NCBI GenBank assembly: GCA_016209605.1
Contig: JACQVS010000145.1
Location: forward strand, 1 to 46,278
Source of the DNA: Planctomycetota bacterium
GTDB lineage: Bacteria; Planctomycetota; UBA8108; JACQVS01
Reading direction: 5' to 3'
DNA: 46,278 bases
The notes beneath the pieces are model-generated. The model saw nothing but the letters and a program-made list of their open reading frames with translations, was not told the origin of the DNA and did not search any database. Positions 35,008-43,736 of this stretch are shown piece by piece (position 1 is the first letter of the stretch; each line of letters starts with the position of its first letter). Position numbers and translations under genes: made by a program.

Positions 35008-36651
35008 TTGAAAAAACCACCTACCGCCCCTTCGGTCGCCGAGTTTTACCACCAGAGCACTAAGTATTTCCCTGAAAACCTGTCGGACTTCACGCCGGAT
35101 CCAGCGGCCAAGCCGCCGCCCTTCAAAAGCTACTTGAGCGAGCGGTCGGTCGACCTCAAGCCCTTCTTGAAAGAGGCGCTGGAAATGCAGCCGGTCACCG
35201 CGGCCAGCCCGAGCCCCTTCACTTCGAAACGGGGGGCGATCGGCGGCCTGTCGCGCCTCCTCTACCACACCGGCGGCATCACCGGTGTGCTGGAGTCGAG
35301 CGGCGGCCCCCACTACTTCCGCGCCGCGCCATCCGCCGGGGCGCTGTATCCGACCGACATTTACGTGGTGAGCCGGGAGATCCAGGGGCTGCCGGACGGC
35401 ATCCACTACTACTCAGTCCTCAACCACGCGCTGATCCCCGTCTGGGAAGGCGACTACGGCATGGACGTGGAGGAGTTCTGCTTCCGCCACGCCGCGGCGA
35501 TCCGCGCCAAGGCCTTCCTGGTGTTCACGGGGATCTTTCAGCGCAGCGCCTGGAGGTACCGCGAGCGGGCCTACCGCCGCATCCTCCTCGACACTGGGCA
35601 CCTCCTGGGGAACACGGTGCTCTACGCCTCCCTCGAGGGCCTGCGCGCCGTCGTCATCGGCGGATTTTTCGATGCCGCCATGAACGACCTCCTCTTCCTC
35701 GACGCGAAGGAGGAAGCGGTGCTGCTCGTGGCGCCGCTCCTCGAGGAAAAGGAGCTGAAGAACGTCCCCATCAACTCCCCGTTCCCGTTTCCGTCGCTGC
35801 GCAGCCCCCACGCCGACGTGCTCGCCGCCGATGAAGGGTTGATGCGGCTCTTGCACCGCCAGTCCGGAATCATCCCCGATGAGCGCCTGGTGAACCAGGT
35901 GCCGACCATCCCGTATTTACCGGATGGCGCTTTCCATGCTCGGCCCCGTCCCTCCGCCCGAGGGAACGAAAAGGGCGGCCCGGAAAAAGGTTCCGCCAGG
36001 GAAGCGCCGGCCCGGAGCGTCTGGAGCTTCGAACACGAGGAGTTCTCCACCATCCCGGCCCTGGGGCCGGTGATCCGCCGCCGGCGCTCCACCCGCCGCT
36101 TCGAACCGCGGCCTATTTCCCTGGAAAATCTAGGGCGGATCCTGCGCTTCGGCTATGAGCCGGCGCGCAAGTACTGGCGGATGGGGAAGGGGCTGCCCTT
36201 GCAGGACTGCATCTTCACTGACCCCACCTTGCTCGCCACCTATCTCGTGGTCCTGCGGGTGGAAGGCCTTCCCCCTGGAATCTACCGGTTTGATGCGGAG
36301 AGCTTCGAGCTCGAGCTCCTCCGCCAGGGCTTCTTCCAGGAGGAGCTGTTCAACCTCACCCTGCGCCAAGAGCTTGGCCGCGATTGCGCCGCCGCCCTGA
36401 TCCATGCCGCGGACCTCTCCCGGTGCATCCGCCGCTACGGCGATCGCGCCTACCGCTACCTCCACCTCGATGCCGGGCACATCGGCGAGAGGGTCAACCT
36501 CGCCGCCGTCGAAGTGGAGGTCGGCGTCTCCGGCATCGGAGGGTTTTTCGATGAGGAGGTCAACGAGCTCCTCGGCCTGCCGGCCTCCATGATCGTCGCG
36601 TACATCACCGTCCTTGGAACTCCGGCCTCCTCCAGCTCGAAGAGCGAGTGA
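35008..36651 (+). CDS. Two-domain SagB-type FMN oxidoreductase
   Basis: A 547-residue protein made of two nitroreductase-like domains. N-terminal domain about 70-255, with the SagB signature RAAPSAGALYPTDIYVV (105-121) and YRRILLDTGHLLGNTVLYA. A low-complexity linker (about 310-340) leads to a second domain (about 355-540; RRRRSTRRFEPRPISLENL, YRYLHLDAGHIGERVNLAAV). TTG at 35008 is the only start that keeps the family N-terminus (VAEFYHQSTKYFPENL); no Shine-Dalgarno is clear. SagB enzymes oxidise azolines in peptide natural products, but no cyclodehydratase or precursor gene is nearby. Its stop codon overlaps the next gene. Confidence 0.88.
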   Translation: MKKPPTAPSVAEFYHQSTKYFPENLSDFTPDPAAKPPPFKSYLSERSVDLKPFLKEALEMQPVTAASPSPFTSKRGAIGGLSRLLYHTGGITGVLESSGGPHYFRAAPSAGALYPTDIYVVSREIQGLPDGIHYYSVLNHALIPVWEGDYGMDVEEFCFRHAAAIRAKAFLVFTGIFQRSAWRYRERAYRRILLDTGHLLGNTVLYASLEGLRAVVIGGFFDAAMNDLLFLDAKEEAVLLVAPLLEEKELKNVPINSPFPFPSLRSPHADVLAADEGLMRLLHRQSGIIPDERLVNQVPTIPYLPDGAFHARPRPSARGNEKGGPEKGSAREAPARSVWSFEHEEFSTIPALGPVIRRRRSTRRFEPRPISLENLGRILRFGYEPARKYWRMGKGLPLQDCIFTDPTLLATYLVVLRVEGLPPGIYRFDAESFELELLRQGFFQEELFNLTLRQELGRDCAAALIHAADLSRCIRRYGDRAYRYLHLDAGHIGERVNLAAVEVEVGVSGIGGFFDEEVNELLGLPASMIVAYITVLGTPASSSSKSE

Positions 36652-36653
36652 TC

Positions 36654-37325
36654 ATGAGCGAGGCCAGCAAGTCATCATTGCCGACCGCCGCGAGCGGCCC
36701 GATCCTGGAGGTCCATCCGCTCGGCCCGCTGCAGTGCAACGCCTACATCCTCGGCTGCCCGAGGACCCGGGAAGGGGTCATCATCGATCCCGGCGATAAT
36801 CCCGAGTTCCTGGCCGAACGCGTCCGGGCGCTGGACCTCGACATCAAGGCCTTGATCCACACCCACACCCACTTCGACCATGTCGGCGCGAGCCGCGGCC
36901 TCTCGGAGCGGCTCGGCGCGCCGATCTTGATCCACCCCGACGACCACGAGCTTTACCGGCTCCTCCCCAAGCAGCTCGAGCTTTTCGGCTTCGCGCCCGG
37001 AGAGGAGCCCAAGCCGGTTGACCGATTCCTGGAGGATGGCGAGGTCCTCAACTTCGGCGCGGGCTGGTCTCTCAAGGTGATCCACACCCCCGGCCACACC
37101 TTGGGCAGCGTGTGCCTGGAGTTGGGGGAGAGGTTGTTTTCCGGCGACACCCTGTTCCGCGGCAGCGTCGGGCGCACCGACCTCGGCGGGACGTCGCTGG
37201 AAGGCCTGGTGCAATCGATCAAGAAGCGCCTCTACCCCCTCGACGAGGACACCCTGGTGCTGCCGGGGCACGGGCCGGACACGCAGTTGGGGGTTGAGAA
37301 GCGCACGAACCCGTTTTTGAAGTAA
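36654..37325 (+). CDS. Metallo-beta-lactamase-fold hydrolase, glyoxalase II-like
   Basis: A 223-residue cytoplasmic hydrolase. The dinuclear metal site is intact: HTHFDH (71-76), the later HTPGHTLGS, SGDTLFRGSVGRTDL and PGHGPDT. Length and motifs fit the glyoxalase II-like branch that cleaves thioesters, but the substrate is unknown. ATG at 36654 is used; a GTG at 36648 overlaps the sagB stop (GTGA). Either way it is translationally coupled to the SagB-type gene, so both may act in one pathway. Confidence 0.88.
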   Translation: MSEASKSSLPTAASGPILEVHPLGPLQCNAYILGCPRTREGVIIDPGDNPEFLAERVRALDLDIKALIHTHTHFDHVGASRGLSERLGAPILIHPDDHELYRLLPKQLELFGFAPGEEPKPVDRFLEDGEVLNFGAGWSLKVIHTPGHTLGSVCLELGERLFSGDTLFRGSVGRTDLGGTSLEGLVQSIKKRLYPLDEDTLVLPGHGPDTQLGVEKRTNPFLK

Positions 37326-38006
37326 TTACGGCAGGATCCCCGTCACCCACGGGCGGCCGCTGCAGTGCTCGCCGCCGGCGGCGAGGATTTCCGCGATCGC
37401 CTCTTCCAGCTCCCGGCGCGGCACGTCTGCCGGCGCGAAGATGACCACCAGGGCGCGCACCGTGCCGGCGTGGATCATGGCGCGCTTGGAGTCGTGCGTC
37501 GGGTTGCCGAAGGGGCCTTCCCCATCGACCAGGACCAGCTTCCCCTCGAGATTGATCTCGTCGCCGGCGGTGGTGCGGTACTTTTCATCCGGGCTGCCGA
37601 TGCGCAGGAGCACCGGCGGCGCCAGCCGGTCCCAGTCGTACAGCCCCAGCGGGAACTGCAGTCGGACGGAAACCAGGTTCATGGCATCGACAAAATTGTT
37701 GATGCGCGGGAAAGGGCGCTTGTGCAAGACCCGGCGCAGCAGCTTCTCCGACGAGGGCCGGTTCTTGGTCGGATCGATGCCGACTTGATGGTAAAGCCGC
37801 CGCGTCCGCTCCACCGGCGGCAGTGAGGAGGGGCGCCGGTCGCCGAGGCTGCGCCGTAGCTCCTCCGCGGTCCCTTCGATGGCTTGCTGGAGCGCAGGAT
37901 TGGGTCCGCCGATGGCGAGGTTTTTGAAGATGACCACTCCGATGCGAACCACATCTTCGAGAGAAGCTGACACCTGGAGGTTTTTCAAGTGGATGGTGTT
38001 GTCCAT
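37326..38006 (-). CDS. Stand-alone B3/B4-domain protein
   Basis: A 226-residue protein whose middle and end match the B3/B4 domain of the phenylalanyl-tRNA synthetase beta chain: YHQVGIDPTKNRPSSEKLLR, INNFVDAMNLVSVRLQFPLG, LYDWDRL, and GNPTHDSKRAMIHAGTVRAL. In the synthetase this domain edits mischarged tRNA. Free-standing copies are common in bacteria and may edit in trans, but this is not shown. The stop codon abuts that of the convergent hydrolase gene with no spacer. Confidence 0.82.
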   Translation of the reverse strand: MDNTIHLKNLQVSASLEDVVRIGVVIFKNLAIGGPNPALQQAIEGTAEELRRSLGDRRPSSLPPVERTRRLYHQVGIDPTKNRPSSEKLLRRVLHKRPFPRINNFVDAMNLVSVRLQFPLGLYDWDRLAPPVLLRIGSPDEKYRTTAGDEINLEGKLVLVDGEGPFGNPTHDSKRAMIHAGTVRALVVIFAPADVPRRELEEAIAEILAAGGEHCSGRPWVTGILP

Positions 38007-38164
38007 GGTGCGGTTTCTCTTACTTGCTGAGGTTACGAGTTCCGAGTATCTATATTATTCTACGATGATGTTTCGGTTTTTATTTATTTTACGGCCTGAA
38101 CGCGGCGGACAACGCGATATTTTGAAAAAATTGCTCCGGCCATTTGTCGATCGCCACTCAAGTT

Positions 38165-38704
38165 ATGCCTTTTAAACTGCGGGTCGGCTCCCCGGCCCCC
38201 GATTTCGAGCTTCTGGCGCTGAACCGCGAACCGGTCGGCCTCTGGAACTGCCTCCTGGAAGGGCCGCTGGTCCTGGAGTTCATCCGCGGCACCTGGTGCC
38301 CTAGCGCCCGCAAGCGGCTCGTGGAGCTGGCCGAGGCGAGGATGCGCTTCCGCGAGCGCTGGGCGCGCCTCCTGGTGGTGGTCTGCGAGGATCCCTTCAC
38401 CGTCGAGCGCTACTTCGCGCGGCATCCCAGCCCCTTGACCGTGCTTCTTGACCCTGAGCGCCGCGTCGCCAAGGCCTACGGAGTCCACCAGCGTTTCGGC
38501 CTGCCGCGCGGCAACATCGCCCGCCCCGCGAGCTTCGTCATCGACCGCGCCGGCTTCATCCGCTTCTCCTTCATCGCCCGGCTACAAATCGAGGCGGCCA
38601 GCGTCGACACGCTCCTCGCCGAGCTGAAGAAGATCGAGGCGGAAGGCCCCAGCCCAGGTCCCCTCCGGAAGGGAAGAGGGCCCGCACCGCATTCTCAGTC
38701 ATAA
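38165..38704 (+). CDS. Redoxin (AhpC/TSA-like) with altered active site
   Basis: A 179-residue thioredoxin-fold protein of the redoxin/peroxiredoxin type. VGSPAPDFELLALN (7-20), EFIRGTWCPSARKRL (38-52) with candidate peroxidatic Cys45, and RPASFVIDRAGFIRFSFI (about 121-138). The second Cys of the usual WCPxCR motif is Ala48 here, so any resolving thiol must be elsewhere (Cys29 or the one in VVVCEDP). ATG at 38165 is preferred over TTG at 38144; neither has a clear Shine-Dalgarno. Its 3' end overlaps the convergent hydrolase gene by 10 nt. The tail (GPSPGPLRKGRGPAPHSQS) is low complexity. Confidence 0.82.
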   Translation: MPFKLRVGSPAPDFELLALNREPVGLWNCLLEGPLVLEFIRGTWCPSARKRLVELAEARMRFRERWARLLVVVCEDPFTVERYFARHPSPLTVLLDPERRVAKAYGVHQRFGLPRGNIARPASFVIDRAGFIRFSFIARLQIEAASVDTLLAELKKIEAEGPSPGPLRKGRGPAPHSQS

Positions 38705-39909
38705 GCCCAGGCCGCCAGCCAGTCACCGATGGCCGGATAGACCTCGCGAGGAGCGTACGCGCCGAGGAGGAGGTCCGCGTGGCCGTAGCCGTCGAGGACC
38801 AACATCTGGCAGTCCGGGCGGTTGAGCCGGTCGACGAAATCGCGCCGCACGGTGGCGGGATCGACGATGCGGTCGCGCTTCCCCAGCACCACCAGGAAGG
38901 GGGAGCGCAGGCTGGCGTAGCGGGCGGTGTAATCCAGCGGCGGATCGCCGGCCGAGAGGAGCGCCCCGGCGCTGATGCTCTCCGAGAATTGCCGCAGCTC
39001 AGCGCGAGAGCAGTCCGACAGCACTCCCTCGCGGATCTTGGTGAGGAGGAGGGCCGGGCGGTTCTTCGCCGGGCCGAAGGCGAACTCGAGCAAGCCGTCG
39101 AGCGTAGCCGACTCCACCGAGGCGGCCCACTCCTTGAGCTTCTCGACGAGGGGGCCGTTGAAGAGCCGGTTCTTCTCGCTGAGGGAGAAGCGGGAGAGCG
39201 GGAGGCGCTCGGGGAGGCGGTCCTCGAGCAGGAAGCGGGCCCGGCTCGAAAGCGAGAGCCAGGCCGGAGCCTTGCCCTCGCTCCACGCCATGCGCACGGG
39301 GGGAGCGACCAGGACGGCGCCGCGAATGCTCTGCTCGCGCCGGCGCGCCAGTCCCTCATCCAGCTCGACGGCTCGCCCGGAGTCGCCCGGCTGAAGCCAG
39401 CGCGCCCCCTCGAGGTACAGCACCGTGACCAGGGCTCCCAGGCTGTGCCCCACGACCAGCGGAGCCTGCCCGCAGTCCGCGCGGATCCGGTCGATGGCGG
39501 CCGGCAGGTCCTCCACGGCGTGGTCGTCGATGGTCCAGCCGGAGCGCCCGGGCGGCAGGCGGCTTTCCTCGGCGTTCCGGCCGGCGCCGCGGAGGTTGAG
39601 CAGCCAGACCTCGAAGCCGCGGCGGCGGAGATGCTCGGAGAGGCCGTGGTACTCGAAGTCCTTGCCGGCGATCGGAGGAAGGTCGAAGGTCTTCAGGTTG
39701 GCGCACAAGCCGTGGATGCAGAGGACCGGCGGCCCCTCTCCAGCAACCGTCCGGCCAGCATCCGTCTGGGCCGGATATCGTTTGAGGAAGAGGGAAGCGC
39801 CGTCGGCCGTGGAGATTCGAACCGTGAAAAAATCCTGGGGCCGCAGGGCGGGCGCTGCCAGGAAAGAAAACGCCGCCCAGGACAGGAGGCCAAGGACATG
39901 GTTCATCAT
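38695..39909 (-). CDS. Exported alpha/beta hydrolase
   Basis: A 404-residue protein with an N-terminal signal peptide (MMNHVLGLLSWAAFSFLAAP). The alpha/beta hydrolase fold has LCIHGLCANLKTF (oxyanion region), the nucleophile elbow VVGHSLGALVTV, a cap region, the acid in LVVLGKRDRIVDP and the catalytic His in DGYGHADLL. It resembles lysophospholipase or lipase-like enzymes; substrate unknown. ATG at 39909 follows a GGGAG stretch. An ATG at 39933 is in frame but adds a non-typical leader. Followed upstream by the MobA-like gene, 32 nt away. Confidence 0.85.
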   Translation of the reverse strand: MMNHVLGLLSWAAFSFLAAPALRPQDFFTVRISTADGASLFLKRYPAQTDAGRTVAGEGPPVLCIHGLCANLKTFDLPPIAGKDFEYHGLSEHLRRRGFEVWLLNLRGAGRNAEESRLPPGRSGWTIDDHAVEDLPAAIDRIRADCGQAPLVVGHSLGALVTVLYLEGARWLQPGDSGRAVELDEGLARRREQSIRGAVLVAPPVRMAWSEGKAPAWLSLSSRARFLLEDRLPERLPLSRFSLSEKNRLFNGPLVEKLKEWAASVESATLDGLLEFAFGPAKNRPALLLTKIREGVLSDCSRAELRQFSESISAGALLSAGDPPLDYTARYASLRSPFLVVLGKRDRIVDPATVRRDFVDRLNRPDCQMLVLDGYGHADLLLGAYAPREVYPAIGDWLAAWAYD

Positions 39910-39941
39910 CACCGCCGCTCCCTTTCCCGGCATCGATCCGG

Positions 39942-40724
39942 TCAGATTTTAAGCTGATCCATCGCCTGCCGCTCTTCCGGCCCCCCTCGCCCTTCCGGCC
40001 GATGGAGGGGGGCCGGAAGGGGGATTGGGGCCGGCGCCTTTTTTGGATCGGAGGGATGGATCCGGCTTGACCCCTTCTGGTCGCTGGCCCGCTTCCAGGA
40101 GAGGTAAATCTCCCGCAGCCGCAGGTAATCCTCGCGCGTGTCCATGTCCTCCAGCACCCCGGGGTTGCCGGTTTCGACGTAAGTGATCTGGTGCTGCTCG
40201 AAGAGGTCCCGCGCCGACCGGTCGGGGGGCAGCTTCAAGAAAGCCTCGATGAGCCGGGCATCGCACAGCACCGGGTGGCCGCGGCGGTTCTCGTAGGAGG
40301 GGATGAAGATCCGCTCGCTGCCGCTCGAACGCCGCTGGAAGGCCTGGATGAGAAGCTGCAGGTCCGCCGCGGTGACGAGGGGGAAGTCCACCGGCTGGAA
40401 GAGGAAGGCGTCGAGGGACAGCTTCTGCAGCTCCTTGAGCCCCGCCTGGAGCGAAACGATCTGCGGGCTGCCGATGTTCAAGTTGAGGGCCCATTGGAAG
40501 GTGAGCGGCAGGCCGGTGAAGCTGTGGGCGGCGCGGATCTCCTCGGCGCGGTGCCCCACCACCGCCACCGCTCGCTGGATCCCCGCCTCGATGGCGTTGT
40601 GCACCGCCAGCTCCAGGGCGGTGTGCTTGCCGAAGCGCAGGAGCGCCTTGGGCTCCCCCATGCGGGTCGACTTGCCGGCGGTGAGGATGACGAGGGCGGT
40701 TTTGGAGTTTGCAGCCATGGCCAT
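39942..40724 (-). CDS. MobA-like nucleotidyltransferase (MocA type)
   Basis: A 260-residue protein with the NTP-transferase signature LTAGKSTRMGEPKALLRF (about 14-31), AVVGHRAEEIRAA, FLFQPVDFPLVTAADL and the motif RRGHPVLCD. It resembles molybdenum cofactor cytidylyl/guanylyltransferases and related sugar nucleotidyltransferases. The family core ends near LRLREIYLSWK; the last 45 or so residues are a Pro/Gly/Arg-rich tail that coincides with a perfect 15-bp inverted repeat (39974-40019), so the tail may come from an inserted repeat. No molybdenum enzyme gene is near. Probably in one operon with the downstream hydrolase. Confidence 0.82.
   Translation of the reverse strand: MAMAANSKTALVILTAGKSTRMGEPKALLRFGKHTALELAVHNAIEAGIQRAVAVVGHRAEEIRAAHSFTGLPLTFQWALNLNIGSPQIVSLQAGLKELQKLSLDAFLFQPVDFPLVTAADLQLLIQAFQRRSSGSERIFIPSYENRRGHPVLCDARLIEAFLKLPPDRSARDLFEQHQITYVETGNPGVLEDMDTREDYLRLREIYLSWKRASDQKGSSRIHPSDPKKAPAPIPLPAPLHRPEGRGGPEERQAMDQLKI
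39974..40019. repeat. Perfect 15-bp inverted repeat
   Basis: CTTCCGGCCCCCCTC (39974-39988) pairs with GAGGGGGGCCGGAAG (40005-40019) across a 16-nt loop that contains another CTTCCGGCC. A very stable GC-rich hairpin at the end of the MobA-like gene. It could be a dispersed palindromic (REP-like) element or a transcript-end structure. Confidence 0.75.
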
Positions 40725-40851
40725 TGATATTGTCGCCCGCCGGCCCGGAAAAATCCAGAGCTTACCGGTTAATAGACCCGAGCGCCGGCGGTTTGGAGCT
40801 GCATTGGAAAGGTGGTCTCATGTCGCTCAAGATTGTCCTTTCTTCTGGGGC

Positions 40852-41096
40852 GTGAAGCTGACTGAGATTTTCTTCCACCTCCGGCCGCGCGGCCTCTTGA
40901 GAGCGCTCGCCGGACTGGACCGGCGCTATCGCCAGATCCTGCGCGCCTACCTGGCCGCTGGAGCGCGGACGCTCCTGGCGGAGATGGCCGAGTTCCTGTT
41001 CAGGACACGGTTCGTGGCACCGGGGAGCTTGAGGACCGTGCCGGGTTATCCGGAAAAGCTCGATACGGAGGCTCGTGCTCCGGCCAGTGATTTCCG
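40852..41096 (+). pseudogene. Possible remnant of a coding region
   Basis: The 372-nt gap between the MobA-like and DinG genes has an open plus-strand frame with strong codon bias to G/C in third positions: VKLTEIFFHLRPRGLLRALA, then LDRRYRQILRAYLAAGARTL and LLAEMAEFLFRTRFVAPGSL. The frame runs on into antisense DinG without a stop until 41202. I recognise no family. It could be a truncated gene or chance. The remaining 100 nt show nothing clear. Confidence 0.3.
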
Positions 41097-43736
41097 CTAC
41101 CCGCTGGCCTCGAAAAATCTCTTCAGCTCCCCCAGCACCGCCGGCGCCGGCGCGGTGACGAGCTGCGTTTCGGGGAGGGAGCGGAGGAAGGCGCGGCCGT
41201 AGTTCTTGGTGATGATGCGGCGGTCGAGTACCAGCACCACGCCGCGGTCGGTGGCCGAGCGGATGAGCCGCCCGAACCCCTGCTTGAACTTGAGCACCGC
41301 CTGCGGCACGGTGAAATGTGGGAACGGCGAGATGCCGCGGCGCTCGAGGTCCTCCAGGCGGGCGATCTGCACCGGCTCGGTCGGCACCTTGAAGGGCAGG
41401 CGCGTGATGATCACGCACTCGAGGGACTTCCCCTTGACGTCCACCCCTTCCCAGAAACTGTCGGTGCCGAAGAGGACGTTGTTCGGGCCGGTGCGGAACT
41501 GCCGCAGGATCTCGGAGCGGTTCAGCTCCCCCTGCCGCAAGGGCCGGATGCCCAGCCGGATGAGCTCGCTCTCGAGCTTTTCGTAGGTGTTCCGGAGGAG
41601 CTGGTAGGAGGTGAAAAGGACGAAGGTCCGGCCCCGCAGGATGCGGAGCGCCTCGAGCACCATGCGGGCGACGCTTTCCTCGTAGCGCCGGCTGCCGGGA
41701 TCGGGTAAGTCGGTGGGCACCAGCGTCAAAACATGCCTGGCGTAGTTGAAGGGAGAACGGAACTCGCTGAAGCGGAAGCGGTCCGGGCTCAGCCGGCTCA
41801 AGCCGACCCGCTCGCCGAAGAAATCAACCTTCCCCTCCACCGCCAGGGTGGCCGAGGCCAGCACCACCGTCTCGAGGGGCTCGAAGACGGCCTGGTGGAG
41901 GTCGTCGGCGACGCGGATGGGGCTGGTCGCCAGGTTGACGTTCCAGCGCTCGCCCCTCCGGCGGCCGGCCTGCAGCTCCACCCAGCGCACGTGCGATTCT
42001 TCGGCCGGATCGGCGAAGAAGACGATGTTGTCCATGGTCTTTTCGAGGCGGCTCGAGAGCGCCGTGAGGTCGAGGAGCAGGCTGGCCTTGCGGTCGGAGG
42101 ACAACTGCGGGGCCGACTTGAGCGCCTGGATGGCGTGGGCGTTGATCTTCCCCAGGCGCTCGAGCTCCTTCTTGATCTCGAGGAGCCGGTCGGAGAGGGC
42201 GTGGCGGAAGGAGGACTGGGCGGGGTCGCGGGTCAAGCGCACCAGGAGGTGCGCCGGGCGGGAGCGGTCCACTGCGGCCGCGCCCGCCGCCGGGAATGAT
42301 GGCTCCGGGCCTGGCAGGAGGGCGAGGTCGCTCTCCGCCGCCGCCTGCGACTCCTTCCACGCCTCCGCCTCCGCCAGGGTGGCGATGGCCTGGAAGTGCT
42401 CATCGACCCTGGCGGCGATCTCCGGAAGCAGCGGGATGTAGTTGTTCTCGAGGCGGTCGGCGGCCACCGGCTCCCCTTCCTGCGCCAGCTTCCTGGCGAG
42501 GAAGGGGAGCAGGCCTTTCTGGCGGTTGCGCGGCGACACCAGGCGCGCGAAGCGCAGCGCCATGCCGTCCTGCGAGAAACGCACGCCGAGATGCTTCGAG
42601 GCCACGTCCTCGAGATGGTGGGCCTCATCGAAGATCACCCGCTGGTAGGCGGGGAGGATGAGGTCCCACTGGTAGTTGCCCGACTCCCGGCGCACCGCCA
42701 GGTCGGCGAAGAAAAGGTGATGGTTGACGACGACGATGTCGGCCTTGAAGGCGCGCCGCTTGGCCTGGTAATAGAAGCAGCGGCTGTAAAACGGGCAGTT
42801 GACCTTGAGCGATTTGTCGGTCTCCGACATCACCTTTTCCCACACCCCCTCCGGCGGGGTCATGCCGAGATCCGCCAGGCTGCCGTCGGCGGTGCGGTCG
42901 GTCCAGTCGAGGAGGTCGTTGAGGAGGCGCTCCTCGTCGGCCGACTCGAAGAGGGCCTTGATCTCGCCGCGGGCTTCGGCGGCCTTGCGCAGGCAGGCGT
43001 AATTGCCGCGCCCCTTGATGAGGGCGTAGTTGAATTTCACAGGGAGCGCATGCTCGAGGAAGGGCAGGTCCTTGGCGGTGAGCTGCTCCTGAAGGTTGAT
43101 GGTGTTCGTCGACACCACCACCCGCCGCTGGTTCTTCACCGCCCAGAAGATGGCGGGCACCAGGTAGGCGAAGCTCTTTCCAACGCCGGTGCCGGCCTCG
43201 AGGGCGACGACGCGCTTCTCGTTGACGGCTCGAGTGACCTCGATGGCCATGGCGATCTGCCCGGGCCGCACCTCGTATTTCTCGGCGCCGCTCCGGGACA
43301 GTTCCCGCTCCAGGGCTCCCCCCTCCTGGAAAATCGCCTCCACCTCGGCGGGATCGACGGGCTGCTCCCCCTCCCGCTCGAAGGGGCGCACCACCAGGTT
43401 GAGCTTCTCCGCCGCGTTGTCGATGATGGCGAAGCCGACGCTGCGGTTTCCCAGCTCGGAGGCGACGGCGTTGTCGGCGTCGGAAGGGGTCAAGTCGCCG
43501 CCGGGATGGTTGTGGATGGCGATGTCCCACTCCTCGGCGCGCTCGATGATGGCCGGCGCCGAGCTCTGGTTGCCGCGGGCGAAGACGTCGACCTCTTCGA
43601 GAACGGCGAGGCTCTTGTCCTGCCAGCGGACGCGCCCGAGGAAGTAAACCTCGTTGCCGCCGGCCGAGGCGATGGTGGCGGCCAGGAAGTCCTGGATCGG
43701 CTTCGGGATGAAGAGGGCGCACGCTTCCACACCCAT
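41097..43736 (-). CDS. dinG: DinG-type helicase with N-terminal JAMM domain
   Basis: An 879-residue fusion. Residues 1-120 carry a JAMM/RadC-like metalloprotease-fold signature: Glu29 (GGNEVYFLG), then H75-N-H77 and SDAD with Ser85 and Asp88 (HNHPGGDLTPSDAD), matching H-x-H-x7-S-x2-D. From about 150 it is an XPD/DinG superfamily-2 helicase: Walker A AGTGVGKS (181-188), VVVNHHLFF, DEAHHLEDVA and GTDSFWEGVDVKG, ending QGFGRLIRSATDRG. Of the four Fe-S cysteines only three are apparent (NYAC, VNC, SRC). E. coli DinG has no such domain; Bacillus-type DinG has an exonuclease there. Likely unwinds damaged or R-loop DNA. Confidence 0.88.
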   Translation of the reverse strand: MGVEACALFIPKPIQDFLAATIASAGGNEVYFLGRVRWQDKSLAVLEEVDVFARGNQSSAPAIIERAEEWDIAIHNHPGGDLTPSDADNAVASELGNRSVGFAIIDNAAEKLNLVVRPFEREGEQPVDPAEVEAIFQEGGALERELSRSGAEKYEVRPGQIAMAIEVTRAVNEKRVVALEAGTGVGKSFAYLVPAIFWAVKNQRRVVVSTNTINLQEQLTAKDLPFLEHALPVKFNYALIKGRGNYACLRKAAEARGEIKALFESADEERLLNDLLDWTDRTADGSLADLGMTPPEGVWEKVMSETDKSLKVNCPFYSRCFYYQAKRRAFKADIVVVNHHLFFADLAVRRESGNYQWDLILPAYQRVIFDEAHHLEDVASKHLGVRFSQDGMALRFARLVSPRNRQKGLLPFLARKLAQEGEPVAADRLENNYIPLLPEIAARVDEHFQAIATLAEAEAWKESQAAAESDLALLPGPEPSFPAAGAAAVDRSRPAHLLVRLTRDPAQSSFRHALSDRLLEIKKELERLGKINAHAIQALKSAPQLSSDRKASLLLDLTALSSRLEKTMDNIVFFADPAEESHVRWVELQAGRRRGERWNVNLATSPIRVADDLHQAVFEPLETVVLASATLAVEGKVDFFGERVGLSRLSPDRFRFSEFRSPFNYARHVLTLVPTDLPDPGSRRYEESVARMVLEALRILRGRTFVLFTSYQLLRNTYEKLESELIRLGIRPLRQGELNRSEILRQFRTGPNNVLFGTDSFWEGVDVKGKSLECVIITRLPFKVPTEPVQIARLEDLERRGISPFPHFTVPQAVLKFKQGFGRLIRSATDRGVVLVLDRRIITKNYGRAFLRSLPETQLVTAPAPAVLGELKRFFEASG

